Source: Pyronema omphalodes
Taxonomy: Eukaryota > Ascomycota > Pezizomycetes > Pezizales > Pyronemataceae
Direction: 5' to 3'
DNA: 64,000 bases
Assembly: GCA_024516155.1 (NCBI GenBank)
Contig: JAJJXM010000053.1
Location: 419,663-483,662 of the forward strand
Each line of letters begins with the position of its first letter. Position 1 is the stretch's first letter. The translations under genes and the position numbers were made by a program. The notes beneath the pieces were generated by a model. That model was not told the DNA's origin, ran no database searches, and saw only the letters and a list, made by a program, of their open reading frames with translations. Of the stretch, positions 46,297-56,948 are shown one piece after another.

Positions 46297-47418
46297 ATGA
46301 AGTCTCTCCTTGCCTTTGTTATTATAGCTTTGGCCACTGCGGCCCCCACTGGCTCGCAATCCGAGCCCCAGTTCAAGAACGCTATCGGCAAAAACCCCGG
46401 AGTTACTGGTCTTGGGTTAGGAATCGAGGGAACATCAGTCGACAAGTTCGGAAAACTCTACACAGTCAACGGTACTGGACTCTACTCTCTGGACAAGGAG
46501 AACAGCGCGGTCTGGACCAACGGAACCGGAGGAATTAACATCGGAGGGCTTGCCTCGTCTCGATTCACACGAACTCTCGGAACCCTCATCGGAGACGCAG
46601 CCGGCCACAAGGTTCTCAATGTCCAGGATCCCAAGAAGCCTGTTGTATTCCTTGATGCTTCCAAGATGCTCCAGCCGAACGATATGACCGTCTCCCGCAA
46701 TGAAAAGTGGATTTACTTCTCAGGCATGAACTACGGCGAAATGAAGGGAGATGTTTGGTTCTACAACGTCGAATCAAAGACTCTTGCAAATGTCCCCTGG
46801 CCTGGAAATCGTGCCAACGGCATCGAGCTCTCTCACGACGACAAGCATCTATATGTCTCAAACGCCAACAACACAATGAGAGCAGAAACCGACGTTGCAT
46901 CTGTTATCCGATATGATATTAATGCAAACGGAATGCCCGAGAATCCTCAGAAGGTGCTCGACTACCGCAAGCTCCGCGTTGATGCTGGATATTTCCCCAA
47001 GGACGCAGCTACAAACATGTATGCCAACTTCAGTCTCACAGCCGACGGATATGCAGCTGCTGTAAAAGATAGAAAGAATCCTCAGGAGAAGGAGATGGAT
47101 TTTGACCCTGATGGAATGAGAATGGATTCCAAGGGTACACTTTTCGCCACCCTCAACGCTTGGAAGACAGTGGTTATGTGGGACACCACCAAGCCCAGTA
47201 CCAGTGCCAAGTTCATGCAGCTGGACACCGTTTACTGGCCAACCAACTTGGAGTTCGGAGGCCCGGAAGGAAAGACTGTCACTGTTGTTGGAAAGTGTCA
47301 GGGCAACGCAAAGACTTGTGTTGATAGCTTTGAACACAGCACTCCCGGTCGTGCTTTCGTCAACTTGCAGGGAGATGGAGGAAACACAGGAAAGGACACC
47401 ACAGACGATTGTTCATAG
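46297..47418 (+). CDS. secreted SMP-30/gluconolactonase-like beta-propeller protein
   Basis: A single exon of 373 codons. Residues 1-16 or so form a signal peptide (MKSLLAFVIIALATAA, cleavage likely near APTGS). The mature protein has beta-propeller blades in the style of the SMP-30/gluconolactonase/LRE family: GIEGTSVDKFGKLYTVNGTG, RFTRTLGTLIGDAAGHKVLN, LQPNDMTVSRNEKWIYFSGM, ANGIELSHDDKHLYVSNANN, DPDGMRMDSKGTLFATLNAW and WPTNLEFGG. The pattern PNDM...YFS, NGI.LS.D...LYVSN and PDGM..D..G is diagnostic. Such enzymes are metal-dependent lactonases or esterases. Several N-glycosylation sequons (NGT, NNT, NFS) agree with secretion. The start context is AATAATGAAG. The substrate is unknown. Confidence 0.85.
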   Translation: MKSLLAFVIIALATAAPTGSQSEPQFKNAIGKNPGVTGLGLGIEGTSVDKFGKLYTVNGTGLYSLDKENSAVWTNGTGGINIGGLASSRFTRTLGTLIGDAAGHKVLNVQDPKKPVVFLDASKMLQPNDMTVSRNEKWIYFSGMNYGEMKGDVWFYNVESKTLANVPWPGNRANGIELSHDDKHLYVSNANNTMRAETDVASVIRYDINANGMPENPQKVLDYRKLRVDAGYFPKDAATNMYANFSLTADGYAAAVKDRKNPQEKEMDFDPDGMRMDSKGTLFATLNAWKTVVMWDTTKPSTSAKFMQLDTVYWPTNLEFGGPEGKTVTVVGKCQGNAKTCVDSFEHSTPGRAFVNLQGDGGNTGKDTTDDCS

Positions 47419-48208
47419 ATGCTATGAGGCGTTTGTGGCTAACAGAAAGTAGGCACCGAATCGCAAACTTCCCCTGCAGCTCGTGTAATGGGTGGATTTG
47501 AGGGGCGGTGGATGTTTGTTTGTACCATAGGTTTTCTTTGGCAATTTCTTTTGTAGGGTGTCTTATGGGTCACGGTTTATGCATTGTTACGTTTCACATA
47601 TCTGTCATCATTAGTCGTTTCATCATGGGTTTCTAGCACGGTTTCATTTCTTTTCAATATCTGTAAAGTCTATTTTCAATGTTATTGTATGAATTCCATC
47701 AACGAGAATGCTCTTTGTGATGAACCCAATGAACATCCGCTGCTTGTGATGAGTCCGGAAAAAGCGTCTATCGCGTCTCCGATTGAAATTCCATAAAAAA
47801 AAAGGAACAACATTTCCAATGTTGAATCTAATGAACAAAAGCGTTTATCGCGTCTGGGCCGATTTACAATTCCTTCAATCCCTTCGATAATCCAGGACCC
47901 ACTCGCTATCATCCGCTACTCTAGCCTTCCCGCCATCATCCGTCATATCCAGGTCCCACCGTCGCGACTCATGACTTCTCTCATAAGGGCCCCTCATAAT
48001 CCATCCCGCCCCGCTCATTGCGATCTCCAAACTTCAATGTCGCGCCCCATCGCGTCGCTCTTCCGTGCGATCCTCTCAATGCGACCGCAAATGTTTCAGA
48101 TTTCCAACAGGGGCTACCGGCCAAGGGGAACGAGCCGCACCGACCCCCTTATTCAGTCCTGATGAATCCCATCATCACCATCGGGACCGCCAGCCGCCAT
48201 CTAACACA
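47419..48208. other. intergenic
   Basis: AT-rich 3' flank, then a C-rich leader for the hydrolase gene. No further feature is seen. Confidence 0.5.
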
Positions 48209-49348
48209 ATGGCTACCTGTCTCCCGCACCTGTCGCGCCTATTCTATCGCCCGAAACCGCCGCCCGCCCCATCGCCGCCGCAGGGATTGCGGGTGGAGAC
48301 CTACACTTATTCAACCCCTGCGCCTGGGGTGGAGTTGAAGGTTGATTGTCACTTGCCATTAAACGATCCTGGATGGCCGCGTCCGGCGGTTCTTTATTTT
48401 CACGGCGGAAACTTATTTTTCGGGGATCGCACATTTTATCTAAGAGGGCTTTGTGGTATTAATATATGGATATCCATGATAATCTTCTTCTGAACTCACT
48501 GACTCCCTCCAGAAGACTGCACATCGAAAGGGTGGATATTCCTCACATACGATTACCGAAAACTCATCCCCTTTACCGGCCACGACATTGTTAAAGATCT
48601 CAACGCCCTCTTTTCACACTACCATACCGTCCTCGCTCCGAAACATAATTTGTCAGCTACAAATGTCTTTGTGGCAGGCTACTCTTCCGGTGGATATGTT
48701 GCACAGTTGGCAGCGGCACACTGGGAACCTAAACCGCTGGGGATGTTTCTGGTTGCGTCACAAGGTGGAAAGATGTTGAGTGAAAAATATTATGGCGAGA
48801 AAGAGGAAGAGCTAGGTCCAATACCTGAAGCCTTGAAGGGATATTTAGACGGCGGAGGAAAGGAGATGCGCAAAGTTGGTCCATTACCGCAACAGGGAAA
48901 CGATCTTCAGGAGTTTGATAATCGACTCGCTTTATCAGTCGAGGTAAACAAGCGAGGTTTACAGTTGGATCTGCTTACTGGGATTCCAGATTTATCGGGG
49001 AAACTTCGAGCGGTGGCAGACAATCAAGAAGAGCTCGAAAAGTTGATACCAGACGAGGCAAAATGTTTATTTCCTGAGTTGTTAATCGACGAGACATTTC
49101 CACCGGCATTTATCGTACATGGAGATAAAGATACGACTGTTTTATTGGAAGAAAGTAAATCACTGGCAGAGAATTTAGAAAAGCGACAGGTCATGTCGAA
49201 GCTGGTCACGGTAGAAAGTGCGGCCCATCAAACCATGCTATTCGATGCCGTCTACAAAGACTACATGGCGGAAGTTATTCCTTGGATTCAGGAACGATGC
49301 GTGGCAGACGAGGGCGAGGAAGACGAGATGGAAGATTTAATAATGTAA
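48209..49348 (+). CDS. alpha/beta hydrolase, HSL/esterase-like
   Basis: Exons are 48209-48455 and 48513-49348; the 57-bp intron has GTATTA, CACTGAC and CCAG, and phase is kept. The product is 360 aa. Early in the protein is YFHGGNLFFGDR, the HGG oxyanion-hole motif. The nucleophile elbow is GYSSGG (GxSxG, centre serine). The expected acid is in FIVHGDKDTTV and the histidine in SAAHQTM, so the triad Ser/Asp/His is complete. There is no signal peptide, so it is probably cytosolic. The acidic tail is EGEEDEMEDLIM. The family includes esterases, lipases and carbohydrate deacetylases; the substrate cannot be assigned. Confidence 0.85.
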
Positions 49349-50874
49349 TTCATTTGGTAAGTTTATTTCTTCGGTACGGCTGAACGGCAGCATTTCTTAC
49401 AGTATTCCTGTATATAATATTTTTCTTCGGTTATGGCTTTCTTACGAAGCCGGTCTTCGGGGCATTCAACAATTATAGAGTATGCGTTTCGCAAATCTGG
49501 GGAGATACCTTAATTTCCCGAAGAGCCGTGTCGGCAGTTAACTAAACGAAGATCCATTTAGAAATCTTGGGACATATTTCACGCTGCCGCAGTACAGTTT
49601 GGCGTATTGAGCAACTAGAGAATGGAACATTTCCCGCAGCATCTGAAGATCCTTCGGATCAGCAAAAGCTGGTGCAAATTGAAAATATGACACCAAACAT
49701 TGTGAGATGTCCAAAGGATAAGAGCAAGTCGCTAAGGATAGAGCTCGAAACAATAGTCAAATTTCAGAGAGTTTTTGTTCATCTGAAGGATTTCCATGTG
49801 CTACGGAAAGACACTTCCAAGGAGATTCTTCACTTTTTACCAGTGCTAAGTTTAACCGGATGGTCCAGGGTGAAATTAAAGTTTGCAACCATGCCCAGAT
49901 AGGGCTGGAACACATGTATGCTGCTGCCACCATAGGCCTGAGCAAACGATCACATGAGATAATGTTCCTGATATCGCTTAGTGATCTTCTTTGGGTAAGA
50001 AGCCACATCCAGATCCAAGTTGTCAAACAGAAGCCACGGTGGTACAAGTTGAATACTATTTTTACGCCTCCTAAACAAACGCACGCGCATGCTCAAGGGG
50101 GTAGTGCCGCTACTTTTGTGTAAAGTGATTATTGGCATTTGCGGCTAGATTTTGCACTTCAAATTATTTTTCAAATATACAAACGATGGATGAGGTGTTA
50201 AACTTTGATACAGCTGTACATACTCAACGCACGTATCCAACCGCAACAAGAACCGTCGGCGCCAACCCAAATCAATACCTATGATGATGGCGCCAATACG
50301 TTACGAACGTATTAGCACCGCTTCTGGCGCATAGAGTCTTATGTGTGGATTTACAAGTTGTGGCTGTGTATGGCGCCCTTCCAATCTTTGAAGTTTGAGC
50401 TCAAGATCGGCAGCTTGCCCATCCTGCTCATCTGTAACTACGGTGCCAGAATATCATACACACACTGAATCCGCTATACCAGCATTCAATACCTTTACTT
50501 TCTGAAATATCTGACAATCATCTTTCAAAAGACGTTGGAAGTAAAATGCCATCCATTTCATCACAACTTCCCTGATTCGGGGATTTGAGCCTGTGATAGA
50601 TGTGTACTGGAGCGGGGGATACATAAATACATACATCGCTGACGAATGCTCAAAACTCATACCATTTCACCAAGAAGAATTCAAACAACTCGCTGGGAGA
50701 CTTGCGATCTTACAGGATGCATCGGGGGATCAATATCTTTTAGAGAGTTGAATGTAAGCCCAGCAACTAATGAAGAAAAATCGTGTAGTCTGTCTTCAGA
50801 GAAACTGTCAAAAGTAAATAAAATCCTCCACAGTCCACAGATAATGTGCCTACAGCTATCACGAAAATAACTGC
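49349..50874. other. intergenic, possible gene remnants
   Basis: A 68-codon minus-strand ORF at 50,454-50,660 (MSFEHSSAMYVFMYPPLQY ... NAGIADSVCV) and ORFs at 49,567-50,047 have protein-like composition but no recognised motif. They may be decayed sequence downstream of the DUF4419 gene. Confidence 0.35.
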
Positions 50875-52091
50875 CTACTCCTCCTTTTTAGCCTCATGAA
50901 CAAACATCCACCAAGCATTGTAAGGCGCCAGAGTATCTGTGTTTTTGCCAAGGACCTTGTAGCCTATGGATCCTGCAATCATTGTCGCCTCGAGTTTTTC
51001 GCCGTTGTCATCGACCGAGACTGGGACCTCGCCATATCCCGCCGGAATATCGTTGGTATCAATTTTAGTATTCCATCTGAGTTTTCCCAAATGCTCGTCT
51101 TCCACAATTTGATCAAGCGGACACAGCTGCCATTGGCCCTCATTGTTGAAAGCACAGAAAAGGGAAATCCACCCGCTGAGATACGACGGCCCTGATCCTC
51201 CTGACTCATAATGGCAGATGCGGTTGAAGAAGGCACTCACATCAGCTCCGTTAAATGCCGAGATGAAATGGTTTAAAACGGGTGTGATACATTCGTACCA
51301 CGCGTGAAGATGCGGATGCTCCTTTTCTGTGCCAAACTCCTTGAGCTTATCGAGCCTAGTCAGGATGTTCTGCCAATCCTCCTTGGTGCCATGTAGTGTC
51401 ACTTCTGGGATACCACAGACCAACATACATCTATATCACCGTCAATGGTTACCCACAGTGCTCTACCGAGTAATAAAGTGACAAGGACCTACTTATAACT
51501 GAAATAATTCTTCAACGAACACATCATCAAAATTGCCGCCACTGTAGTATCGGTCACCTCCGTCGTTGAAAAAGCCGGAAGAATCCAATCCTTCAATGAT
51601 TTATCTTTGATATTCTCATCCAACAGCCTCGCCATTTGTTGTGCGAAACTGCCAAAGTCCACGGAATAGCGATTTCCAACCATTGTGACAGTAAGCTCCT
51701 TCTTGCCTTCGTGGGCAACAAAGTATGCTCTCATTTCTTGTTCCCTGGCCACAACGTAGTGAGAAAACTGGCTGATGATGGAGATCCATACATCATCCGG
51801 ACGGAGTTCAAGCTTGTGATGTTGGTTGTAGGCCTATGGATCAAATGTCAGTTTTGATGCATCATAAGTTATGGCGCGGGGAAAGACCTGGAGGCAAGCG
51901 TAGACCAAGCCGTTACTGGTGGGGTAGAGTGAAGTAAGCTCGTTAGATTGTACTGAGGTTTGGAGAAGCTCCTTTAGGTCTCGGGTGGACTCCCAGGCAC
52001 ATGATTGGAGGTAGGATTCTGGTGTGTCCGTGCTATATTTTGGCCGGACTGGCGAAGCATCGTGGGATGCAACTTTGAAGGTGACAGGCAT
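50875..52091 (-). CDS. DUF4419 family protein
   Basis: Three exons are inferred on the minus strand: 52091-51888, 51833-51493 and 51430-50875, giving 366 aa. Introns are 54 and 62 bp, with phases matching. Joining them yields NGLVYACLQ|AYNQHHKLELRPDDVWISI, then CGIPEVTLHGTKEDWQNILTR and HAWYECITPVLNHFISAF, and later GWISLFCAFN and IPAGYGEVPV. These are the conserved blocks of DUF4419, a widespread fungal family of unknown biochemical function. The donor of the first intron is GTCTTT, unusual, but the family alignment supports it strongly. No signal peptide or membrane helix is visible. Confidence 0.9.
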
Positions 52092-52184
52092 TTTATGGGT
52101 GTACTATTATCGTAAAGATAGCAATTCGCGGCACAAAATTGAAGATGGTAGAAAGCGCTGGTGATTGATGGATCTTTTCACGTA

Positions 52185-52194
52185 TTTATATATC
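52185..52194 (-). promoter_or_regulatory. TATA-like element of the DUF4419 gene
   Basis: TATATAAATA on the minus strand, roughly 95-100 bp before the ATG at 52,091. Confidence 0.5.
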
Positions 52195-52584
52195 CTGAGT
52201 CCTCTCTGTAGCAGGGATAAACGCGCGATGACGCGATGCGCAGCATAATTGGACGTTGAAGCGGTGTATCATCTCAGAGAAGAACCGTGATTGGTGAGTG
52301 TTGTAGAGCTCGTCAATGCACCAAATGATTCGACCACAGTTTCACAAGCTTGATGCACCACATAAGCTTGAGAAGCGGGAGTCCAATGACAACGAAGATG
52401 CTCGAGGCCTAAAGGTTCGATACGAGATTTTAATCGCGGTTCCGTTGATCACTGCAATGCAGAGCATAGTGCCATATCGGGTGCTTTCCCGGAGATAAAG
52501 GGATCGTCATGAAAGGTCACGCAAATCCTAGTGAAGCGGAAAACATAGCAACGCACTGATGAGAGGGAAATATCAGTACCAGTA

Positions 52585-53020
52585 CCGGATACGCAGATAG
52601 TTCAGTTTTGAGGGTTCCTAGAAGCAGGTAACTGCAGTGCACTGATTAAACAGACTGGGGAAACATGTACTGATTGGCAGACACACTCCGGAGGCTATTG
52701 AGTGGCTCCAGAGCTTCAATTATAGACGTCAGTTATAATTTCTGCGGACCCGATTCGTATGAAATTTTGTCATGTAGGCACTGAATGATATTTATTTCCC
52801 TTCAAGAACCAGTTCCTCTGGACAGACCAGTTTTATCAGTTTCAAAACGGTTCACCTGGTTTGCCAAGCCTTTCATTCTGTTAACTGTTTTTCGAAGTTA
52901 AATCAGTTTGCACTACTGACATTGAACTGATTCAGGTTGCCTTACAGTTCTCATTTTCCGGCAGTCCGTACGGTCCGTTGTGGCCGTGATTTCGAACTGG
53001 TTTTTACGACTGGGAGGTCT
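52585..53020 (+). mobile_element. second hAT element fragment, inverted and deleted
   Basis: This is the reverse complement of parts of the 40,462 element. CCGGATACGCAG and TTGAGGGTTCCTAGAAGCAG match its right side, CAGTTCCTCTGGACAGACCA and GTTCACCTGGTTTGCCAAGC match its left side, and it ends TACGACTGGGAGGTCT. The transposase remnant is missing and one terminus is truncated by about 85 bp. It lies next to the left edge of the 4.25-kb array. Confidence 0.8.
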
Positions 53021-53475
53021 ACATTGAAGGGAAGATGCTCTCCGAACAGGGATGGAGCACTAGACTAGTGCTGTAAATCCTCGTCCTCCATCATCCTCCA
53101 TCACGCGGTGTGTAAGGCAAGGCAACTGAACTCGGCTCTGCGAAGGTGTGTTAACTCGGGGCTTCAACGGTGTGTTAACTCGGGGCTGCGAGGGTGTGTC
53201 AACTCGGGGCTGCGAAAGGTGTGAAGCGAGACGCAATTATCGCAATGCGGTCAATATGCAATACAGAAAGCGACAGAGTTATACAGACGTAGTCAATACG
53301 GAATGGAATACAGAAAGCGACAGAGTTATACAGATGTAGTCAATACGGAATGAAAAAAAGAGGAAATCATACCAATGTAGTCGATATACAAGAGAAACAG
53401 AATAATGTGAAATCACTGCGTAAGCGAGTGAACCCAAAAACAGGCGACAGACTGAGAGAAAACAGGGGTGCTAAT
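53021..53475. repeat. left junction of the array: partial rearranged unit with short tandem repeats
   Basis: CAGGGATGGAGCACTAGAC and CCTCGTCCTCCATCATCCTC then CATCACGCGGTGTGTAAGG match 55,918-55,978 inside the array unit, and AACAGGGGTGCTAAT at 53,461-53,475 matches 55,980-55,994. About 345 bp of unrelated DNA lies between. That insert has three to four copies of a 24-mer (GGTGTGTTAACTCGGGGCTG...) at 53,125-53,222 and two copies of about 45 bp (AATACAGAAAGCGACAGAGT) at 53,260-53,350. Confidence 0.7.
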
Positions 53476-53891
53476 TCCGAGCCTCCAGTACAGTATCTCA
53501 ATCATACCTAACTCCAGTACATTTGGCAATAAATAAAACTGTACTGCTCAGTCTGGGGTGAGATATCTTTGCTGCAAATTATAGGTATGCATCTTGGAGT
53601 TGACACGACGGGTAATTGGTGGTCGATGGGTGTGGTGATGGTAAGCGTCAACATTTAGAAGATAGGAAGATAGCATGACGGGTGTAGAATCGAAAATGCA
53701 TCCAGACAGAGTTAATTTAAAGAGGCTATAGAGTCAAAACTACTTGAGAAGGGTTAAATGATTATAACTGAATCTGAACCTGCTAGAAGAGGCTCTCAAC
53801 AAGGTGGTTCCTCTTCCCGAGGACAAGCAGACATTCAACATGATTACCCCCCCAGTTTTATGTAGCACAATTCTCAGATCTACCCAGTGCA

Positions 53892-53897
53892 TATAAT
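53892..53897 (+). promoter_or_regulatory. TATA-like element upstream of the proline-rich ORF
   Basis: TATAAT lies 73 bp before the ATG at 53,970 and is followed by a G-poor, A/C-rich leader ending AATAATCATGG, as in typical fungal mRNAs. It is present in all copies. Confidence 0.4.
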
Positions 53898-53969
53898 CTC
53901 CTTCGAAATACTCAAAGCGTATAGATAACAATACAACTATCATTTTTACAACAAGAAATACCAATAATC

Positions 53970-54167
53970 ATGGCGCTCCACTTTAAGAACACACACGACC
54001 GTGCCTCCTGTATAAATCTGAGCCAGCCCCCTCCTGCACCTCCTCCATCACCAATCCCACGCGGCCCTGGGCCCCGCCTGAACAACTCTATCTACGGCTA
54101 CTCAAGCCAACCCCCTCCTGCACCTCCTCCGTCACCAATTCCACGCGGCCCCGGGCCCCGCCTTTAA
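53970..54167 (+). CDS. short proline-rich duplicated-peptide ORF (65 aa), array copy 1
   Basis: The ORF starts in a good context (AATCATGGC). After MALHFKNTHDRASCINL it has two almost identical blocks of SQPPPAPPPSPIPRGPGPRL separated by NNSIYGYS. The DNA of the two blocks differs mainly at synonymous positions, so the peptide is conserved better than the DNA. There is no signal peptide, which argues against a classical secreted precursor. The family is not recognised. It could also be a spurious ORF over a short GC-rich duplication. Confidence 0.35.
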   Translation: MALHFKNTHDRASCINLSQPPPAPPPSPIPRGPGPRLNNSIYGYSSQPPPAPPPSPIPRGPGPRL

Positions 54168-54608
54168 GACGGACATTCTTGACCCCAGGGTGCAGCTCAT
54201 CACACGATGACCAACGGCGCCATGAAATTTGTTTCTGTTTGTTTTCGCTCTGTGGAGCAGAAAAAGGTGGGAAAGGAAAACTCAAAACGGAAGGGGAAGA
54301 AAATTCTGTATTTATAGATTCAGTCATGACCTTACGGTTGCATGTGACTATGAATCAAAATATATTTGGATACTTCCTCAACGGGAAATGCTTTCAGTGA
54401 CTGTGACCTTTTCTATATCTGTAATTTTCTGTAATTTTCTGTAATTTTCTGTAATTTTCTGTAATTTTCTGGAGCGTTCACCCGTGCCAAAGTCAACCAC
54501 CCGCACGCCGTTGCAGCAGAATACAATGATATAGTTATCAGGAGCACTGTCTAGAACATTTTATGATATGACGCATGATATCATCTCTTGAATTTTCATT
54601 ATATTTCT

Positions 54609-54721
54609 ATTAGAAGCAGCTTTCATCAAGGTTACATTGGGAGGTGAGAAGGTAGCTAGTATCGTACTGCATCGCCCCCCTCAGCTCCCCAATGAATGTT
54701 TGTTGAAACGGTACTTCTAAT
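54609..54721 (+). ncRNA. structured hairpin element A, array copy 1
   Basis: The outer stem ATTAGAAG pairs with CTTCTAAT. The next helix is ATCAA with TTGTTG, then ATTGGGAGGTGAG with CTCAGCTCCCCAAT, and an apical AGTA-TCG-TACT. It is paralogous to element B at 54,769. Differences between A and B keep the pairing. Whether it is transcribed is unknown. Confidence 0.5.
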
Positions 54722-54768
54722 CGTCTTCTCGCCATAGATACCAAATATTCCCAGGACAAGTAAAAGGT

Positions 54769-54885
54769 CTATTAGGAGTGGCTTCCACCAAGAGCCGATT
54801 GGGAGGTGAGAGGGTAGTCGGTATCATACCGCATCGCCCCTCCCCAGCTCCCCAATTGATGCTTGTGAGAAACCCCTTCTGATAG
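54769..54885 (+). ncRNA. structured hairpin element B, array copy 1
   Basis: The outer stem CTATTAGGAG...CCTTCTGATAG encloses the inner helix ATTGGGAGGTG...CAGCTCCCCAAT and the apical GGTA-TCA-TACC. Compared with element A, the apical A-T pair becomes G-C and an outer A-T pair becomes G-T or A-T, i.e. compensatory or wobble changes. Confidence 0.5.
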
Positions 54886-55567
54886 ATTAGTTATTCATTC
54901 CGAAAATGCTTGACAGAGAAAGAATTCGATGGGATGTGCGTAGGTTTATATACACGGGGTAGAGAGCAAAAGGTTCAAGAATGGCTATTGTGGACATACC
55001 GAGCAAAGGGATTGTCAGGGTGCAAAGAATGCAGCTGACATTGATTCGACAACAAAAGAAAAGAAAATAACATAGAGAGTTTGAGTCACCAGAGCATCAT
55101 CGGGAGAAGGACCATGAATGGCGGTTGTTGACACACGGAGCACAGAGAGTGGCAGAGTGCGAAGGTGGCAAGGTGACATCGATTTTGCAAGGAAGAAGGA
55201 AAAAACCAACGCTTCACGGTAACGATACAGTATAGAGAGTGGCCAAGAGTGCACCGGACATTCATTTTACAGAGAAAATAAAAGAAAAAAGAGAAAATCA
55301 GTCTACTTGCAATCGACACATGATAATGAGAATGCAAATTTCTGAATAAATAACTAAAAAATGAAAATGCCAACTAAATAATGAAAAACTCACCATGCAT
55401 ATTTCACGAGCAACATGGAAAAAGCAACGCATAAAAGAAAAAAACACGCATTATGCATGGCATGCAACCGTGATCGTAATTGCGGTAGTCTCACGTAGCC
55501 ACGGGAATGCAGCAAGCAACGTACGGATTACGCCCTGTCGGCTGAGAGATCCCGTATACGGCTTGGC

Positions 55568-55693
55568 AATTGGGAGAATACTGACACTGGTCGGACGAAG
55601 CCATTCTTGCAGTACTACCAATTTCACAAGGCCCGCTCCTTCTCAACACATGACTAATAACAGTCTTGTCTTGAGAGGGAGCGGGCTTTTTTT
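55568..55693 (+). terminator. double hairpin ending in T7, candidate Pol III terminator or small RNA 3' end, copy 1
   Basis: The first stem pairs AATTGGGAGAATACTG (55,568) with CAGTACTACCAATT (55,610). The second pairs GCCCGCTCCTTCTCAA (55,631-55,646) with TTGAGAGGGAGCGGGC (55,671-55,686), 16 bp with one wobble, followed directly by seven T. In a fungus a T run of this length ends RNA polymerase III transcription. Confidence 0.5.
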
Positions 55694-56948
55694 GCGTTAG
55701 GTAAGCAAGAGCATCACCGTATCTACAGCCACAACCGAGTGACACCGTATGACTAACAAGGCATTCTCCGGCTCGAAACCCTCCGTCGACTGTAGACCCT
55801 CTGCTTACTCGAATCCATCTGTGTAATCGACCCCATCCCCTACCCTTCGACTGAGCCCTTCCACTCAGCTAACCAAACCCATATCCACCCGCCTTGCCAC
55901 TTCTGTCCTAGCGCCGACAGGGATGGATCACTAGACATCCTCGTCCTCCATCATCCTCCATCACGCGGTGTGTAAGGAAACAGGGGTGCTAATCCTGTCA
56001 AGGGAAATCGAATCCGCGCCTGAGACCCGCAAATCTCATAAAACCGGTAGAGACAAGGAAAACCGATCATTAGGAGTACATCCGAAATGGAAAGGGTAGG
56101 AAATACCAACAGCCAAAACCATCGGGGACAGTATAAAGCGAGGAAAATGAAAGGGATAATGAAATACCAGCAGCGAAAACAGTGGGGGAAAATATAAGGA
56201 TGTATCGGAGAAAATGGGAGGTATCGGAGGAATCGGGAGGCATCGGAGAAAATGGGAGGATATTTTAAAGGTCTTGATCGAATATGACGAAGACTTTTCA
56301 ACGCACAACTCGATACAGACAGAGAAGCAGCTGGAATCATACGGGGAAAATGGACGCATATTTTTAAAAGTTTAAAGACAGAATATGATGGAGACATTCC
56401 AACTCAACATTCTAGGAACAGCACTGAGCGGAGATATTTCTGCTCCACGATTACTTAACGTCCATACGATCACAACACTGTACGCCCTAACACCAAAAAT
56501 TCCTTTCGAATATGTGGTTAAAAAGTATCAACTGATTTCACAGGGTGGTAGAAGTTTGTAGGCAGACCTCCCAGTCGTACGATCTTTGTACAATCGTGAA
56601 CCGGGACCACCTTGCAAAACATTTATTCTGATTGTTATGCATCCACCGACACAAAAAATGTCTCAGCTTTCAATTTGAAGTCAGTTACAGTAGTTAGGGA
56701 AAAATTATTGATCTTCTACGGTTTAGCTGGGTCAGAAGTCACTTGTTTCTCATGACAAATCGAAGGAACGAAAGAAACTCAGCACGCCGGCTGATGGAAA
56801 CAATACCACCCAAATCACGCACCCAAAACCACTGACATCATATTTTTCCCTACCGCCATCCCAAACCGCCAGAAACGCCGAGAACTGGCCTTTCTCCGTT
56901 AAACAGCAGCGGGTTATATTCCAATTTCAAAACGCTCTCTCACAACCT

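Noticed and set aside
55951..56397. 148-codon minus-strand ORF in each array unit
   Set aside because: Arises from a purine-rich repeated tract on the plus strand; Phe/Pro/Ser-rich with no motif.
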